Positions 10,181-22,141 of a stretch of DNA of 52,464 nucleotides are shown here, piece after piece (position 1 is the first letter of the stretch; each line of letters opens with the position of its first letter). The stretch is from Polyangiaceae bacterium (GTDB lineage Bacteria; Myxococcota_A; Polyangia; Polyangiales; Polyangiaceae): the NCBI GenBank assembly GCA_025937785.1, contig JAICQQ010000035.1:1-52464 (forward strand). The letters run 5' to 3'. Made by a program: the position numbers and the translations under genes. The notes under the pieces were generated by a model that did not search any database, had not been told where the DNA came from, and saw only the letters and a list, made by a program, of their open reading frames with translations.

Positions 10181-11998
10181 ATGTCGGGTTCTCGCATTTC
10201 GTCCGCGCTCGCCGGAGTAGCTGTGTGCGCGCTGGTAGCGGGCTGCGCTCGAGGGCCTGCCGAAAGCCCCGACGGCTTTCGCCTGCTCGAGGCCGAACCC
10301 GAGCGGTTGCTGCAGCGCATCGCCTGGCTCCGCCAGCTGCCTCAGCTCCGCTCCACTCGCTTCGTCCTGCACGACCCCGACGAGTTTCGCGAGCTGATCG
10401 AGTCGGAACCCGACGAGGCGGAGCTCGAGACCTCCGCCGACCACCCGGCGTTTCAGCACGCGTTCGGGTTCGCCGGCTCGCACCGCGGCGCCTCGGAGTC
10501 GCTCGCCAGCGTGCGTCGCGACGAAATCGTGGCGTTCTTCGACGAGCGCACGTTCACCGTGCACGTGAGGGAGGACGCCGAGCGCACCGACGACGACGCG
10601 TCGCTCCGACCGCTTTGGGTCGTCGCGCATGAGGTCGGGCATTCGCTGCAGCATCAGCACTTTCCCATCCCAGACATCGCCCGCTTGACGAACGAGGACG
10701 AACGTCTCGCGGCGCTCGCGATGCTCGAAGGCGACGCCATGCTCGTGATGCTGGCGTACGCGGCCGACGAGCAGCACGCGCCGCTGACACGCGTCATCGC
10801 TCGGGTCGAGCGCGCGATCTTGGCGGATGAAGCTGGCCAGTATCCGACGGTGTCGCACAGCTCCGACGTGCTGGCCCGCGCACCAGCTTCGGTGCGCGAG
10901 CGGCTGGTATTCCCTTATCTCGGCGGCGCGCTGTTGATGGGCAGCTTGTACCGCGCCGGGGGTTACCCACTGGTCAACGGCGTTTACCGAAGCCCGCCGC
11001 GCACGACCGAGCAAGTCATGCACCCCGAGAAGTACCTCAGCGGCGAACTCGCGACCCAGGTCGGAACCCCGCGGCTCCCCGCCGCCTACACGACCCTCGC
11101 GAGCGGGCAGCTGGGCGAGCTGCAGGTGAAGACGCTGCTCAGAGCATGCAACGGACTCGAAGGGGCCCGCGTCGCCGCTTCGGGTTGGGGGGGCGACGCA
11201 TTCACGATCGGCAAGCGCGACGAGGTTGGCGTCTTGTTGTGGGCGACCACCTGGGACGCTGACGCCGACGCGATCGAGTTCGAGCGAGCCATCGGCGCCA
11301 CGGCGCACTGTTGGAGCCGCGAGTTCGGGCCGGCCGCCGGCGCGACTCAGGTGCTCCGCCACGGGCCTCACGTGGCGGTCACTCGCGGTCTTGCTGCCGC
11401 CCACGCGCCGCCGGTGCTGGCGTACCTGAACACGCTGCCCGCGCCGCCGACTGCGCTCGCGCCTCCCTTGGGTAGAGTCGCGCTGCGTCCGCCGCGGCCC
11501 GCGCCGTTTCGCGAAGCCACTCGGGTAATGGGGACGACTGTGGTGGCCCCGTACCTGTCGTTGATGCTGCCGATCCCGCAGGGCTTCACCGCCGACGTGC
11601 GCGACGGCGTGTTCCTGAAGTCAGGCGGCGGCGCCGGTACGTTACTGCTGGTGGTGTCGGAGTGGCTGGTGCGCCCCGACACCAGCGAGCGCCTGTTCTC
11701 GGAGTTCTTGGGTAGTCTGTCGAAGGCGGCCGAGGTCGACCGGAGCGATATGACGCCGGTAGCGGACGGCGCGCTCGTCACTCCTCTAGGCACGGCGCAG
11801 CAGCGCACATGGCGCGTGAAGGGTACCCCGCTCCACGCAAGGTTGGTGATCGTCCCGGTGTGCCGCGGCACTGGAGCACTGGTGTTTGCGCACACCTGGT
11901 CTGACCCCGCCACGCTGGGTCAGATCGACTGGGTGATGGCGAATTCGAGACCGCTGGTTCACCATTCGCCGCCCTTGTGCGCGGATCTCGATCCGTAA
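10181..11998 (+). CDS. HExxH metallopeptidase-like lipoprotein
   Basis: A 605-residue predicted lipoprotein: signal peptide ending in LVAGC with acylated Cys22. WVVAHEVGHSLQHQHF puts a zinc-site HExxH at 150-154, and MLEGDA supplies a likely third ligand, Glu183, about 30 residues on. The layout resembles gluzincin-like surface proteins of the HEL(T)HxLQxQHF...EGDA type, such as the haloarchaeal Hvo_1808 family. The C-terminal 250 residues (about 350-605) are unrecognised and may be a second, non-catalytic domain. It lies 21 nt downstream of the PA14 gene. Peptidase activity is inferred from the motif only. Confidence 0.7.
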   Translation: MSGSRISSALAGVAVCALVAGCARGPAESPDGFRLLEAEPERLLQRIAWLRQLPQLRSTRFVLHDPDEFRELIESEPDEAELETSADHPAFQHAFGFAGSHRGASESLASVRRDEIVAFFDERTFTVHVREDAERTDDDASLRPLWVVAHEVGHSLQHQHFPIPDIARLTNEDERLAALAMLEGDAMLVMLAYAADEQHAPLTRVIARVERAILADEAGQYPTVSHSSDVLARAPASVRERLVFPYLGGALLMGSLYRAGGYPLVNGVYRSPPRTTEQVMHPEKYLSGELATQVGTPRLPAAYTTLASGQLGELQVKTLLRACNGLEGARVAASGWGGDAFTIGKRDEVGVLLWATTWDADADAIEFERAIGATAHCWSREFGPAAGATQVLRHGPHVAVTRGLAAAHAPPVLAYLNTLPAPPTALAPPLGRVALRPPRPAPFREATRVMGTTVVAPYLSLMLPIPQGFTADVRDGVFLKSGGGAGTLLLVVSEWLVRPDTSERLFSEFLGSLSKAAEVDRSDMTPVADGALVTPLGTAQQRTWRVKGTPLHARLVIVPVCRGTGALVFAHTWSDPATLGQIDWVMANSRPLVHHSPPLCADLDP

Positions 11999-12126
11999 CG
12001 AGCTCCCACCGGTCGGGGTCTCGCCCCCCGATGCCGCCTCAGTCCTGACCAAAAAATGCTATGGAGCGGCCACTAGCGCGCGGCAGGGTCTTTACTGGCC
12101 GCCCTCTGCGCCGCTGATCAAGTGAA

Positions 12127-14289
12127 GTGGATTCGGCCCCAGCACCCCACCCGAGCTCCAACCTGCCTCGGCGAGCCTCGGCTCCCGCGGAGCGGGTGCT
12201 GTTCGTAGACGACGATAGCACCGCGCGTCGCACATTCGCCCGCGCCATGCGCCGGCATGGGTTCATCGTCGACACGGCTGCCAACGGCGAGGAAGCGCTC
12301 GCGCTGGCTGAACAATACACATACGCCGTCGTGGCGACCGACCAGTGTATGCCCGATATCGCAGGCATGGACCTGGTGGAGCGATTGAAGCTGGTTCACC
12401 CCGAGTCCACCTACGTCATCGTCACGGGGGACCGCAGCTTCGCACCCGTGCGGGCGAACGGAACGGTGCGGCAGCTGGTGATCTACAAGCCGTGGTCGAG
12501 CCGCGACCTTGCCGTGCTGCTGGGTGAGGCCGTGGAGCTGTTCGGGCGGCGCCGCATGCAGCAGGTGCGCCAGACGATTCCGGCGCCGTCGCGCGTGGGC
12601 CTGCCGATTCTGCTGCTAGAGGACAGCGACGCGATCGCCAACCGCGTGACCGCGTTGCTGCACGAGACCTCGCCGGGTGAGTTTCGAGTCGTCCACGTGG
12701 ACAACCTGAAGAGCGCGCTGACCCTGGTCGAGAACCAACGCTACGCCGCGGTGCTGTGCGACTTGAACCTGCCCGATTCCGAGGGCGTGATCACGGTCGA
12801 AAGGCTGCACGCGGTATCTCCGTCGACCCCGCTCGTGGTGCTGAGTTCGATGGAGGGCGAATCCGTATCGCTGAAGGCGGTGCAGCGCGGCGCTCAGGAC
12901 TATCTGGTCAAGAGCGAGATCGATGGGAAGAAGTTGCTGCGCGCGTTGCGCTACGCCATCGAGCGCAAGCAGATCCAGAGTCGACTGGAGCTGTTGACTC
13001 ATTACGACCAGCTCACCGGCTTGGCCAATCGCACCCTGTTTCGCCACGAGTTGCGCCAGGCCCTCACGCGGGACGAGGCGCGTGGCGCTCGGACGGCGCT
13101 CTTGCTCCTGGATCTGGATCGCTTCAAGTCGATCAACGACTCGTTGGGGCACAACGCGGGCGATACCTTGTTGAAGCACGTGGCTTCGCGTGTGTTGAGC
13201 AGCGTCACCGAGTTCGAAGTCGTCGGTCGCCTTGGCGGCGACGAGTTCGCCGTGCTGGTGAGCAACGTATCCAGCGACGACGACGTCAGTCGCCTGGCGC
13301 AACGCATCTTGAACTCTTTTGCGACGCCGATGCGCATCGACCAGCGCGAGGTGTTTGCTACCCCCAGCATCGGCATCGCCTTCGCCCCCGACAACGGCCG
13401 TGACGAAGAGACACTACTGCAGCGCGCCGATTCAGCGATGTACCGCGCGAAGGACCGCGGTCGCAACAACTACCAGTTCTTCAGCTCCGAGTTGCACGAG
13501 CGCGCTGTGCGCCGCATGCAGGTGGAGGCCGAGTTGGGCAGCGCGGTGGAGAACCAAGAGTTCATTCTGCATTATCAGCCCAAATACAAGCTCGGGACGC
13601 CATGCACGATCGTCGGCGTCGAAGCGCTGATTCGGTGGCAGCATCCCGCGGGCGACCTGCGGCAACCCTCGGATTTCGTCCCGATACTCGAAGATACCGG
13701 CCTCATCGTCGAGCTCGGAGAGTGGCTGTTCCAGGCAGCTTGTTCCGAGTTGCGCCGCTGGACCAACGCCGGTTTCGGCGAGCTGCGTCTGGCTGTCAAC
13801 GTATCTCCGCGTCAGTTCGAAGGCGACGCACTCGTGCCCACCGTGAAGAAGGCGCTTGCGGATTGGGACATCGAGGGACACCGGCTCGAGATCGAGATCA
13901 CCGAGGGCGTGCTGATCAAGGACGCGAGCGCCGTACGGCGCACACTGAACGAGCTGGCAGAGCTCGGCGTGCGCATCGCAATCGACGACTTCGGCACCGG
14001 CTACTCGTCGTTACAGTACCTGAAATGTTTTCCGATCCACTCACTCAAGATCGACCGTTCCTTCGTCAAAGACGTGGCGCGCGGTGGTAGCGACGCGGCC
14101 ATCGCGGCTGCCGTGCTGGCCTTGGGTAAGGCGCTCGACCTCGAGGTCGTCGCCGAGGGGGTCGAGACCATCGACCAGGTCCGCTGCTTGGAGCAGCTGG
14201 GGTGTACCATGATCCAGGGTTTCCTGGCAGGGAAGCCGAAGTCCGCGCCCGAGTTGACGAAGCTGCTCAGCGCGCCACAGAGCTTTTAG
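12127..14289 (+). CDS. Dual-receiver GGDEF-EAL response regulator
   Basis: A 720-residue soluble c-di-GMP signalling protein. Receiver 1 spans about 24-135 with acidic DDD (28-30), probable phosphoacceptor Asp72 and Lys121. Receiver 2 spans about 157-280 with Asp212 (VLCDLNLP). The GGDEF domain (about 285-450) carries an intact GRLGGDEF (367-374) but no RxxD inhibitory site. The EAL domain (about 465-715) keeps EALIRW (499-504), the Asn of NVSPRQF, EITEG, IDDFGTGYSSL, KIDRSFV and AEGVET. Both enzymatic domains therefore look competent to make and break c-di-GMP. The GTG start at 12127 is preceded by AAGTGA. No sensor kinase is adjacent, so the phosphodonor is an orphan partner. Confidence 0.92.
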   Translation: MDSAPAPHPSSNLPRRASAPAERVLFVDDDSTARRTFARAMRRHGFIVDTAANGEEALALAEQYTYAVVATDQCMPDIAGMDLVERLKLVHPESTYVIVTGDRSFAPVRANGTVRQLVIYKPWSSRDLAVLLGEAVELFGRRRMQQVRQTIPAPSRVGLPILLLEDSDAIANRVTALLHETSPGEFRVVHVDNLKSALTLVENQRYAAVLCDLNLPDSEGVITVERLHAVSPSTPLVVLSSMEGESVSLKAVQRGAQDYLVKSEIDGKKLLRALRYAIERKQIQSRLELLTHYDQLTGLANRTLFRHELRQALTRDEARGARTALLLLDLDRFKSINDSLGHNAGDTLLKHVASRVLSSVTEFEVVGRLGGDEFAVLVSNVSSDDDVSRLAQRILNSFATPMRIDQREVFATPSIGIAFAPDNGRDEETLLQRADSAMYRAKDRGRNNYQFFSSELHERAVRRMQVEAELGSAVENQEFILHYQPKYKLGTPCTIVGVEALIRWQHPAGDLRQPSDFVPILEDTGLIVELGEWLFQAACSELRRWTNAGFGELRLAVNVSPRQFEGDALVPTVKKALADWDIEGHRLEIEITEGVLIKDASAVRRTLNELAELGVRIAIDDFGTGYSSLQYLKCFPIHSLKIDRSFVKDVARGGSDAAIAAAVLALGKALDLEVVAEGVETIDQVRCLEQLGCTMIQGFLAGKPKSAPELTKLLSAPQSF

Positions 14290-14394
14290 TTCGGTCCGCA
14301 CGTGCAGCGAGTCACTCGAACCGAGTCGAGGGGACCGCGTCGCGCGCCTGCGAATGCCTCTAACTTTCTGCAGTGTTGCGGTCGTTGGGTGGGC

Positions 14395-15291
14395 ATGCGT
14401 TTTGGCATCTTCCGTTCCAGTTTGCTGAGCCTGGCAGCGTGGGTCTTCATGGGGTGTGGGTCTGTCTCCACGGAGGCAAAAGCACCCGCAACGAAGCGTG
14501 ATGTCGCAGAACGACGTAGTCCGGCACCGGCACCACGATCGTCAGAAGATGCGGCTCCGCAAACGCTGGTCCGCGCGAGCTTCGAGACCAGCGCCTTCGC
14601 GCTGAAGCCCGGCAGCAAGTTCTGGTTGGTCGCGCGCTTCGAGATCCACGATGGATACCGCATTTCGTGGAAGAATCCGGGTGACGTCGGCAAGCCGACC
14701 GTGGCGCGCTTCAGCGCTCCCGAGGGTTTCGTGGTGTCGGAGGTTCGCTACCCGCGGCCGCGACGCTTCGTGCTCAACGGCGAGCTGGTGAGCTACGGCT
14801 ACCAGGATCAGACCGCGCTGTTCGCCGAGGTCGAGGTGCCCGAAGGCCTGGGCGAACACACGCCTTACCGCTTCGAGCTGGACGCGGAGTGGTACGCTTG
14901 CAAGAAGGAGTGCGCCAGCGAGCGCACGAATGCTTTCTTCGAGTTGCTCGTGGACGAGGCCGCGCCGCGCACCGCCATGGACGACTCTCTAGAGGCATTG
15001 TTAGAGACCGTTCCGGTGCCCGTCAGCACGCTCGGCAAGGCGGTGCACCGCTGGCAGCAGGAGGGGAGTGAAACCGAGCTGTCGCTCAGCGCACCCAAAG
15101 TCGAATGGCTCGACTTCTACCCCGCGCGTCCGGAAGTGCCGAAGTTGCTCAGGGTCAGCGGCTCCAAGAAGGAGTTGCGATTGAGTTTCCAGGCGCCCGA
15201 CGAACCGCCTGCGATGCTCGAGGGCGTTGCGATCGCCAAGGTGGACGGCGCCGAAGCCACGTTCGATGTCGAGCTGCCGTGGGGTAAGTGA
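14395..15291 (+). CDS. Lipoprotein with DsbD N-terminal-like domain
   Basis: A 298-residue predicted lipoprotein: n-region MRFGIFRSS, hydrophobic core, lipobox VFMGC with Cys21. After a short linker a domain at about 60-190 (FWLVARFEIHDGYRISWKNPGD, then FVLNGELVSYGYQDQTALFAEVEVP, then WYACKKECASE) resembles the DsbD N-terminal/ScsB-type domain that exchanges disulfides in the periplasm. The CKKEC pair (residues about 168-172) could be redox-active. The membrane and thioredoxin parts of DsbD are absent, so this is a stand-alone domain. The frame is open upstream to 14302, but the signal sequence sets the start at 14395. Confidence 0.68.
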   Translation: MRFGIFRSSLLSLAAWVFMGCGSVSTEAKAPATKRDVAERRSPAPAPRSSEDAAPQTLVRASFETSAFALKPGSKFWLVARFEIHDGYRISWKNPGDVGKPTVARFSAPEGFVVSEVRYPRPRRFVLNGELVSYGYQDQTALFAEVEVPEGLGEHTPYRFELDAEWYACKKECASERTNAFFELLVDEAAPRTAMDDSLEALLETVPVPVSTLGKAVHRWQQEGSETELSLSAPKVEWLDFYPARPEVPKLLRVSGSKKELRLSFQAPDEPPAMLEGVAIAKVDGAEATFDVELPWGK

Positions 15292-16461
15292 ACGCGCCGC
15301 GGTAGTAGAAAGCGCCCTCCCGGCCGTCGCCAGCAGATGCCCCCGCGCAGGTCCGGTGCGCCCAGACCTCCACTCACCCCCCAGTTACACCAAAGTACTG
15401 GCGCCTTGCTTGAGCGCAGTCTGATCTTTGTGCGTCCGGCTGAGCTTTTGTTGCGCTATTGCTGGAATCCAGGCCGGGTAGAGACGATTGAGCGGGTATG
15501 AGTGGCGGATTTCGCCGGCGAAAGAAGTGCTACGGTAGCGGCGTGATGCAGCGGCGGTGGCTGGGCGTGTTCGTTCTCGCGGGCAGCCTGAGTGCGAGCA
15601 CCGCCCGCGCCGGCGCCCCGAGCGTGGCGCCGCGTGTGCTCGCAGAGTACCCGCACGATGCGGGCGCATTCACGCAGGGGCTGGTGCATCACGACGGCTG
15701 GTTCTACGAGAGCACGGGTCTGCGCGGCAGCTCGAGCCTGCGTCGCGTGGCGCCCGCGACCGGCGCCGTCGACATCAGCGTCGCGCTTGCGCAGACGGAG
15801 TTCGGTGAAGGCCTGGCCCTGGTGGGTGACCGACTGATCCAGCTCACCTGGCAGGAAGAGGTCGCGCACGTCTACCGGCTCGAGTCTTTCGAACCCCTGA
15901 CGGACCACGAGTACACGGGAGAAGGCTGGGGCCTGTGTTTCGACGGGCTGCAGCTGATCATGACGGACGGCAGCGATCAGCTGTCCTTCCGAGATCCCGA
16001 AAGTTTCGCGTTGCTGGGGTCGCAGCGCGTCAGCGACGACGGGGTTCCAGTCGAGCAGCTGAACGAGCTCGAGTGTGTCGATGGTCTGGTGCTCGCGAAC
16101 GTGTGGATGACGGACCGCATCGCCGTGATTGACCCTCGCACGGGGCGGGTACTGCAATGGGTCGACGCCCGCGGCTTGCTGACCGAGGAAGAAGCCGCGT
16201 CCGCAGACGTCTTGAACGGAATCGCGCGCGACGCCACTTCGGGTCATTTCTACGTCACCGGCAAGCTGTGGCCCAAGCTGTTCGAGGTAGAGCTCGAGCT
16301 GCCCCGCGCCGCGTCCAATCCCGAGCAGGAGCCGGCGCCTCCAGGCCGCACGTCGGAGCGCCCCCGCGGCTGCGCGATGTGCAGCGTCGCTCAGCGCTCG
16401 AGCCAAAATCTGCTCGGAGCAGGCTGGCTCCTGGTGCTTTCCCTGGTCGTCTGGCGTCGCC

Positions 16462-18150
<1,689 letters not shown>

Positions 18151-18345
18151 CGTTCAAAGGGTACCAAGGCCATCTGGCGCGAGGAATAGGGCAGGCGGCG
18201 ATTTGTCGGGAAATGCAGGATGCTCGGCGGAGTGTTCGAGACTTTGAACTCGAAGAAAGCTCACGAGAAAAAGCTCGGGGTCGCTCACTCAGAACTCGGC
18301 GTGAGCATTGATTTTCCGGTGACCGTGTTCATATTACCCCCCACC

Positions 18346-19710
18346 ATGAGCGATCCACTCGCGTCCAGTGAGCCTTCAGGCCCCGACGCGGTCGAGGTCG
18401 TCGGGCGGGGTCGCTACGCTGTGACAGGAATGCTGGGTGAGGGCAGCCAGGGCGAGACGCTCGAAGCCGTCGACAAGCGCGATGGGCGCTTGGTGGCGAT
18501 CAAGCGCTTCCGCATCAAGGGGGCGGCGTCCTGGAAAGACGTGGAGCTCGCGGAGCGCGAAGCTCACGTGCTTTCCGGGCTCGAACACCCGAGCCTCCCA
18601 CGCTACATCGAACACTTCGAAGAGTCCGGCGTGCTCTACCTGGTGATGGATCGCCTCACGGGTAAATCTCTCGGCGGGTTCCAGAAACGTGGTCCGCTCG
18701 ATCAACACGCGGTGGTCCAGCTGCTGAACGACATGGCGGACGTGCTCGACTATCTGCACTTGCGCGCGCCTCCCATCATTCACCGAGACATCAAGCCCGG
18801 CAACATCATCCGGCGTCCCGACGGCGCGTTCGCGCTGGTCGACTTTGGGAGCGTCCGCGATCGACTCAAGCCCGAAGGGGGCAGCACCGTCGTCGGCACG
18901 TTCGGGTACATGGCGCCGGAGCAGTTCCAGGGTCGGGCCTTGCCGGTGAGCGACGTCTATGGCGTCGGCGCCACGGCCCTGGCGCTCTTGACGGGGCGCG
19001 ATCCCGACGCGCTGCCCCACCAGGGGCTGGGGCTCGATGTGGCTCGCGCGCTCTCGGGGCAGGTCGACGCGCGCTTGGTGCATGTCCTGTCGGCGATGCT
19101 GCGTCCCGACCCCGATCAGCGGGCGCCCCGGCTCTCGACGCTGCTCGCCGAGCAGCGGCTGCGCCTGCGCCCGGGCGAGCGCGCGCGCCCAGACACAGGG
19201 GCGCGTCCAGCGGCCGAAGCGCCTGCGCGCGAAGCGAGCGCCGAAACCCGAAGCCGTCGCGAACGCCGGCATCAGCGCCGCGCATCGCGCCACGAGCGTT
19301 GGCATGCGCGCCACTCGGCGCCGAGCGACGTCTGGTTGTTTCGGAACGTGCTCCTGGTGCCGCTGATCCTGGTGTGCCTGCAGATCGCCAAGCTTGCGAC
19401 CTGGGCGCTCTTCTGCGTGATGTTGCCGCTGCTGTTCCATGTGCTCGCGCTGTTCTTTGGTCACCGGCTCCGGCGCACGGGCGAGCATCTCGAATCCGTG
19501 GGGCGTCGCGGCCACTGGGCGCTGAGCGAGCTGAGCCGAAGCTTGGTCGAACGCTCCGATCGCGCCGCGGCCGGGCGGCACCGTGCTCGAGAATCGAGCC
19601 GGGTGCGGGTCGAGGACCCGAAGCGCAGACGCGTTGTCGAGGACGAACCGATCGGCGCCGCCTGGGACCAGCGCGACGCTGCCGAGCGGAAGGCCCGGAT
19701 GCGCCGCTGA
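18346..19710 (+). CDS. Membrane Ser/Thr protein kinase
   Basis: A 454-residue Hanks-type kinase. Gly-rich loop GEGSQGET, VAIKRF lysine, HRDIKPGN catalytic loop, DFG (LVDFGSVRD), and APEQF activation-segment end are all intact. An Arg/Ala-rich linker (about 290-365) leads to two closely spaced hydrophobic helices (about 370-405), so unlike PknB types it is anchored by a C-terminal hairpin with no extracellular sensor. I set the start at ATG 18346; the frame is open to 18220 but the extra 42 residues look unlike kinase sequence. It faces the PPP phosphatase gene and ends 7 nt from the convergent PBP1C gene. Confidence 0.9.
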   Translation: MSDPLASSEPSGPDAVEVVGRGRYAVTGMLGEGSQGETLEAVDKRDGRLVAIKRFRIKGAASWKDVELAEREAHVLSGLEHPSLPRYIEHFEESGVLYLVMDRLTGKSLGGFQKRGPLDQHAVVQLLNDMADVLDYLHLRAPPIIHRDIKPGNIIRRPDGAFALVDFGSVRDRLKPEGGSTVVGTFGYMAPEQFQGRALPVSDVYGVGATALALLTGRDPDALPHQGLGLDVARALSGQVDARLVHVLSAMLRPDPDQRAPRLSTLLAEQRLRLRPGERARPDTGARPAAEAPAREASAETRSRRERRHQRRASRHERWHARHSAPSDVWLFRNVLLVPLILVCLQIAKLATWALFCVMLPLLFHVLALFFGHRLRRTGEHLESVGRRGHWALSELSRSLVERSDRAAAGRHRARESSRVRVEDPKRRRVVEDEPIGAAWDQRDAAERKARMRR

Positions 19711-19717
19711 GTGGTCG

Positions 19718-22141
19718 CTAACGAACACTGAAGCTGGTGTGAATCAAGCCCAGGTCGCCGCGCGTCGGGCGCACCCAGAGTTCGTGGTCGCCGCGCGCGA
19801 GCTCGAGATCGACCGGCTCCGAGCCGCGGGCGCGCCTGACCACGCGCCCGTCGATCTCGTAGTCGAATTCGACATCGTCGAAGGCACCGTTACCGATCAG
19901 CCGCACGTGGGACGAGAGCCTGGCGATACCGGTTGCATTGGCGAGAAAGACGCTGCCAGGGCGCGGCTCGATGATTTCGAGGCTCGGCGAGGAGAGCTCC
20001 GAGCAGCCCGCGGCCTGGCTCGCGAGCACCCACGCCAGGCCGCCGGGATCGCGTCCTGGTGCGCCCGGCGGCTGCGCCGCAAGCCACTCCGCGTACTCGT
20101 CGCCGAGCACGACGAACTTCTGGTCGCCCGCGGCTCGGCAAGCGAAGCGGCGGGGACGGGTGTCGGAGACGTGGCCGTGGCGATGGAAGGGACAGGTCCG
20201 CGCGTTCCACGCGGACACACGGCTCCGAGCGAGCTTGCGCCGTGCGGGGGCAGGGCAGGCGGGCCCGGCCGGTAACCCCGAGAGCGGGCAAGCGGCCACC
20301 TCGGTCAGCAGCTCGGCATCGTACAGGGGGGCAGCCGCCACCACGTCGCGCATGGCGCGCCGCAGCACCTCACTGAAGATCGGACCGGCTCCCGACGCTC
20401 CCGTGAATTCCCGCATAGGGGCACCGTTCGAGTTTCCGACCCACACACCCACGGTGCGCTCGTGCGTGAACCCGAGCGTCCAGGCGTCGCGGTAGCCGGA
20501 GCTCGTGCCCGTCTTGACCGCTACCGGAAACTCCAGCGCGAAGGGGCCTTGGCCCCCGAGACCAAGCACGCGCGCCAGGCCGTCCGACAAGCTTTCGGTC
20601 ACCTCGGCGGTGACCTCGGGGCTGAAGAGCGAGACGCCGGGCTGCTTCTCGCCGAGTCGATCCGAGTCGGTGACGTGCCCCCGGAGCACCACGCGCTGGC
20701 CCCCGCGGGCGAGACTCGCGTAGGCGGCGGCGAGCTCGCGCAGGCTGACTTCTCCGCTGCCGAGCGCGAGCGAAAGCCCGTAGTGGTCCGGCGTTCCATG
20801 CAGGTGCTGCATCCCGCTCGCTCGGAGCCAGTCGAGCAGCGCCCCCCGCGGCAGTTGCTGAGCGACGCGAACCGCAGGCACGTTCAGGCTCGAGGCGAGG
20901 GCGACGCGCGCGCTCACCGGACCGTGGAAGGTGCCGTCGAAATTGCCGGGCGCGTACTCGTCGCCCGTCGAATCGAAACGCGTCGGCACGTCTGCCAAGA
21001 CGTCGTTCGGTCCGAGGCCGCGCGCGAACGCGAGGCCATAGACGAACGGCTTCAAGGTCGAGCCTGCCTGGCGTGGCGCGCTGGCGTGATCGACCTGTCC
21101 GTTGGGGCTGGCCTGGTACGCCAAGCTGCCGACGTACGCCAGGACCTCGCCGCTCGCGTTGTCGACCACGATGGCAGCAGCGTTGTCTGCGCCGCGCGCC
21201 GAGAGCCGCTGGCGATGACTCTGGAGCATACCTTCGACGTCACGCTGCAAAGTAAGGTCGAGCGTAGTTCGAAGCTGGTGGCCGCTGGCGATCTTGGGAT
21301 CTTCGAGCAGGCTGTCCACGAAGTGTGGTGCCGCGAACGGATGACTCACGGGCAAGAGCGCGACCGGGCTCGCGAGCGCCCGGTCGAGTTCGGCCGCGCT
21401 CAAGAAACCATGTCGGCCCAGCGCGCGCAGCAACGCCTGTTGCCGGCGCTTCACGCGTTGCGGATGCCGGTAAGGATCGAGGCTGCTCGGGGCGCGCGGT
21501 AGCACCGCCAACAGGGCAGCCTCGGGCCAGCTCAGTTGACTGGGCGCCTTGCCGAACAGCGCGTGCGCGGCGCGTTCGGGGCCGACGAGGCCGCGCCCGT
21601 AGTTCAAGCGGTTGATGTACGCGGTCAAAATCTCACGCTTCGAGAGCTGCTCTTCGAGATTGGTGGCACGGGCGCTTTCGACGAGCTTGAGCCACGGCCC
21701 GCGTTTGGTCGGTCTGCCGGCGCTGTCGAGCAACTTGACCAGCTGTTGCGTCACGGTGCTGGCGCCGGACACGATGCGCCCGTCGCGTACGTTCTGCTTG
21801 AAAGCGCGCAGCACGGCGCTGAGATCCACCCCGCCGTGTTCGTAGAAGCGCCGATCCTCGCTCACCAGCGTCGTGCTGATCAGCCGATCGCCCATGGCTT
21901 CGAGCTCGACCGGCGCGCCACGAACGCCGAGGGCGCTGGGGATCCGCCGCAGCGGCTGACCCGCCCGGTCGACGATGGACCGATCGCGGTGCCACGGGTC
22001 GTCGAGCTCGGCGAGCGGAGTTCCGGCAACGGCGCGCAGCAGTTGCCAGCCCAACACCGATGCCAGGACCATGCCCAGGACGAGCCACGCGCTCTGGCGG
22101 GCTCGCCTGGAGATGCGGGCGGTCATGCGTGGAAACATCAT
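19718..22141 (-). CDS. pbpC: Penicillin-binding protein 1C
   Basis: A bifunctional peptidoglycan synthase of the PBP1C branch (807 aa). An N-terminal membrane anchor is followed by the glycosyltransferase domain (SEDRRFYEHGGVD, GASTVTQQLVKLL, NRLNYGRGLVG) and the transpeptidase domain with catalytic GSTLKPF, SSLN and KTGTSSGYRDAW. The C-terminus (about 710-807) matches the BiPBP_C beta domain of PBP1C. ATG 22141 overlaps the stop of the macroglobulin gene (ATGATG over TGA), so the two are translationally coupled. The frame remains open upstream to 22354, but that segment lies inside the neighbour. The neighbourhood is the same as E. coli yfhM-pbpC. Confidence 0.93.
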   Translation of the reverse strand: MMFPRMTARISRRARQSAWLVLGMVLASVLGWQLLRAVAGTPLAELDDPWHRDRSIVDRAGQPLRRIPSALGVRGAPVELEAMGDRLISTTLVSEDRRFYEHGGVDLSAVLRAFKQNVRDGRIVSGASTVTQQLVKLLDSAGRPTKRGPWLKLVESARATNLEEQLSKREILTAYINRLNYGRGLVGPERAAHALFGKAPSQLSWPEAALLAVLPRAPSSLDPYRHPQRVKRRQQALLRALGRHGFLSAAELDRALASPVALLPVSHPFAAPHFVDSLLEDPKIASGHQLRTTLDLTLQRDVEGMLQSHRQRLSARGADNAAAIVVDNASGEVLAYVGSLAYQASPNGQVDHASAPRQAGSTLKPFVYGLAFARGLGPNDVLADVPTRFDSTGDEYAPGNFDGTFHGPVSARVALASSLNVPAVRVAQQLPRGALLDWLRASGMQHLHGTPDHYGLSLALGSGEVSLRELAAAYASLARGGQRVVLRGHVTDSDRLGEKQPGVSLFSPEVTAEVTESLSDGLARVLGLGGQGPFALEFPVAVKTGTSSGYRDAWTLGFTHERTVGVWVGNSNGAPMREFTGASGAGPIFSEVLRRAMRDVVAAAPLYDAELLTEVAACPLSGLPAGPACPAPARRKLARSRVSAWNARTCPFHRHGHVSDTRPRRFACRAAGDQKFVVLGDEYAEWLAAQPPGAPGRDPGGLAWVLASQAAGCSELSSPSLEIIEPRPGSVFLANATGIARLSSHVRLIGNGAFDDVEFDYEIDGRVVRRARGSEPVDLELARGDHELWVRPTRGDLGLIHTSFSVR

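Noticed and set aside
9302..11404. 700-codon open frame on the minus strand
   Set aside because: It is the antisense shadow of the PA14 and HExxH lipoprotein genes in GC-rich DNA; the product is Arg/Gly/Val-rich with no domain.
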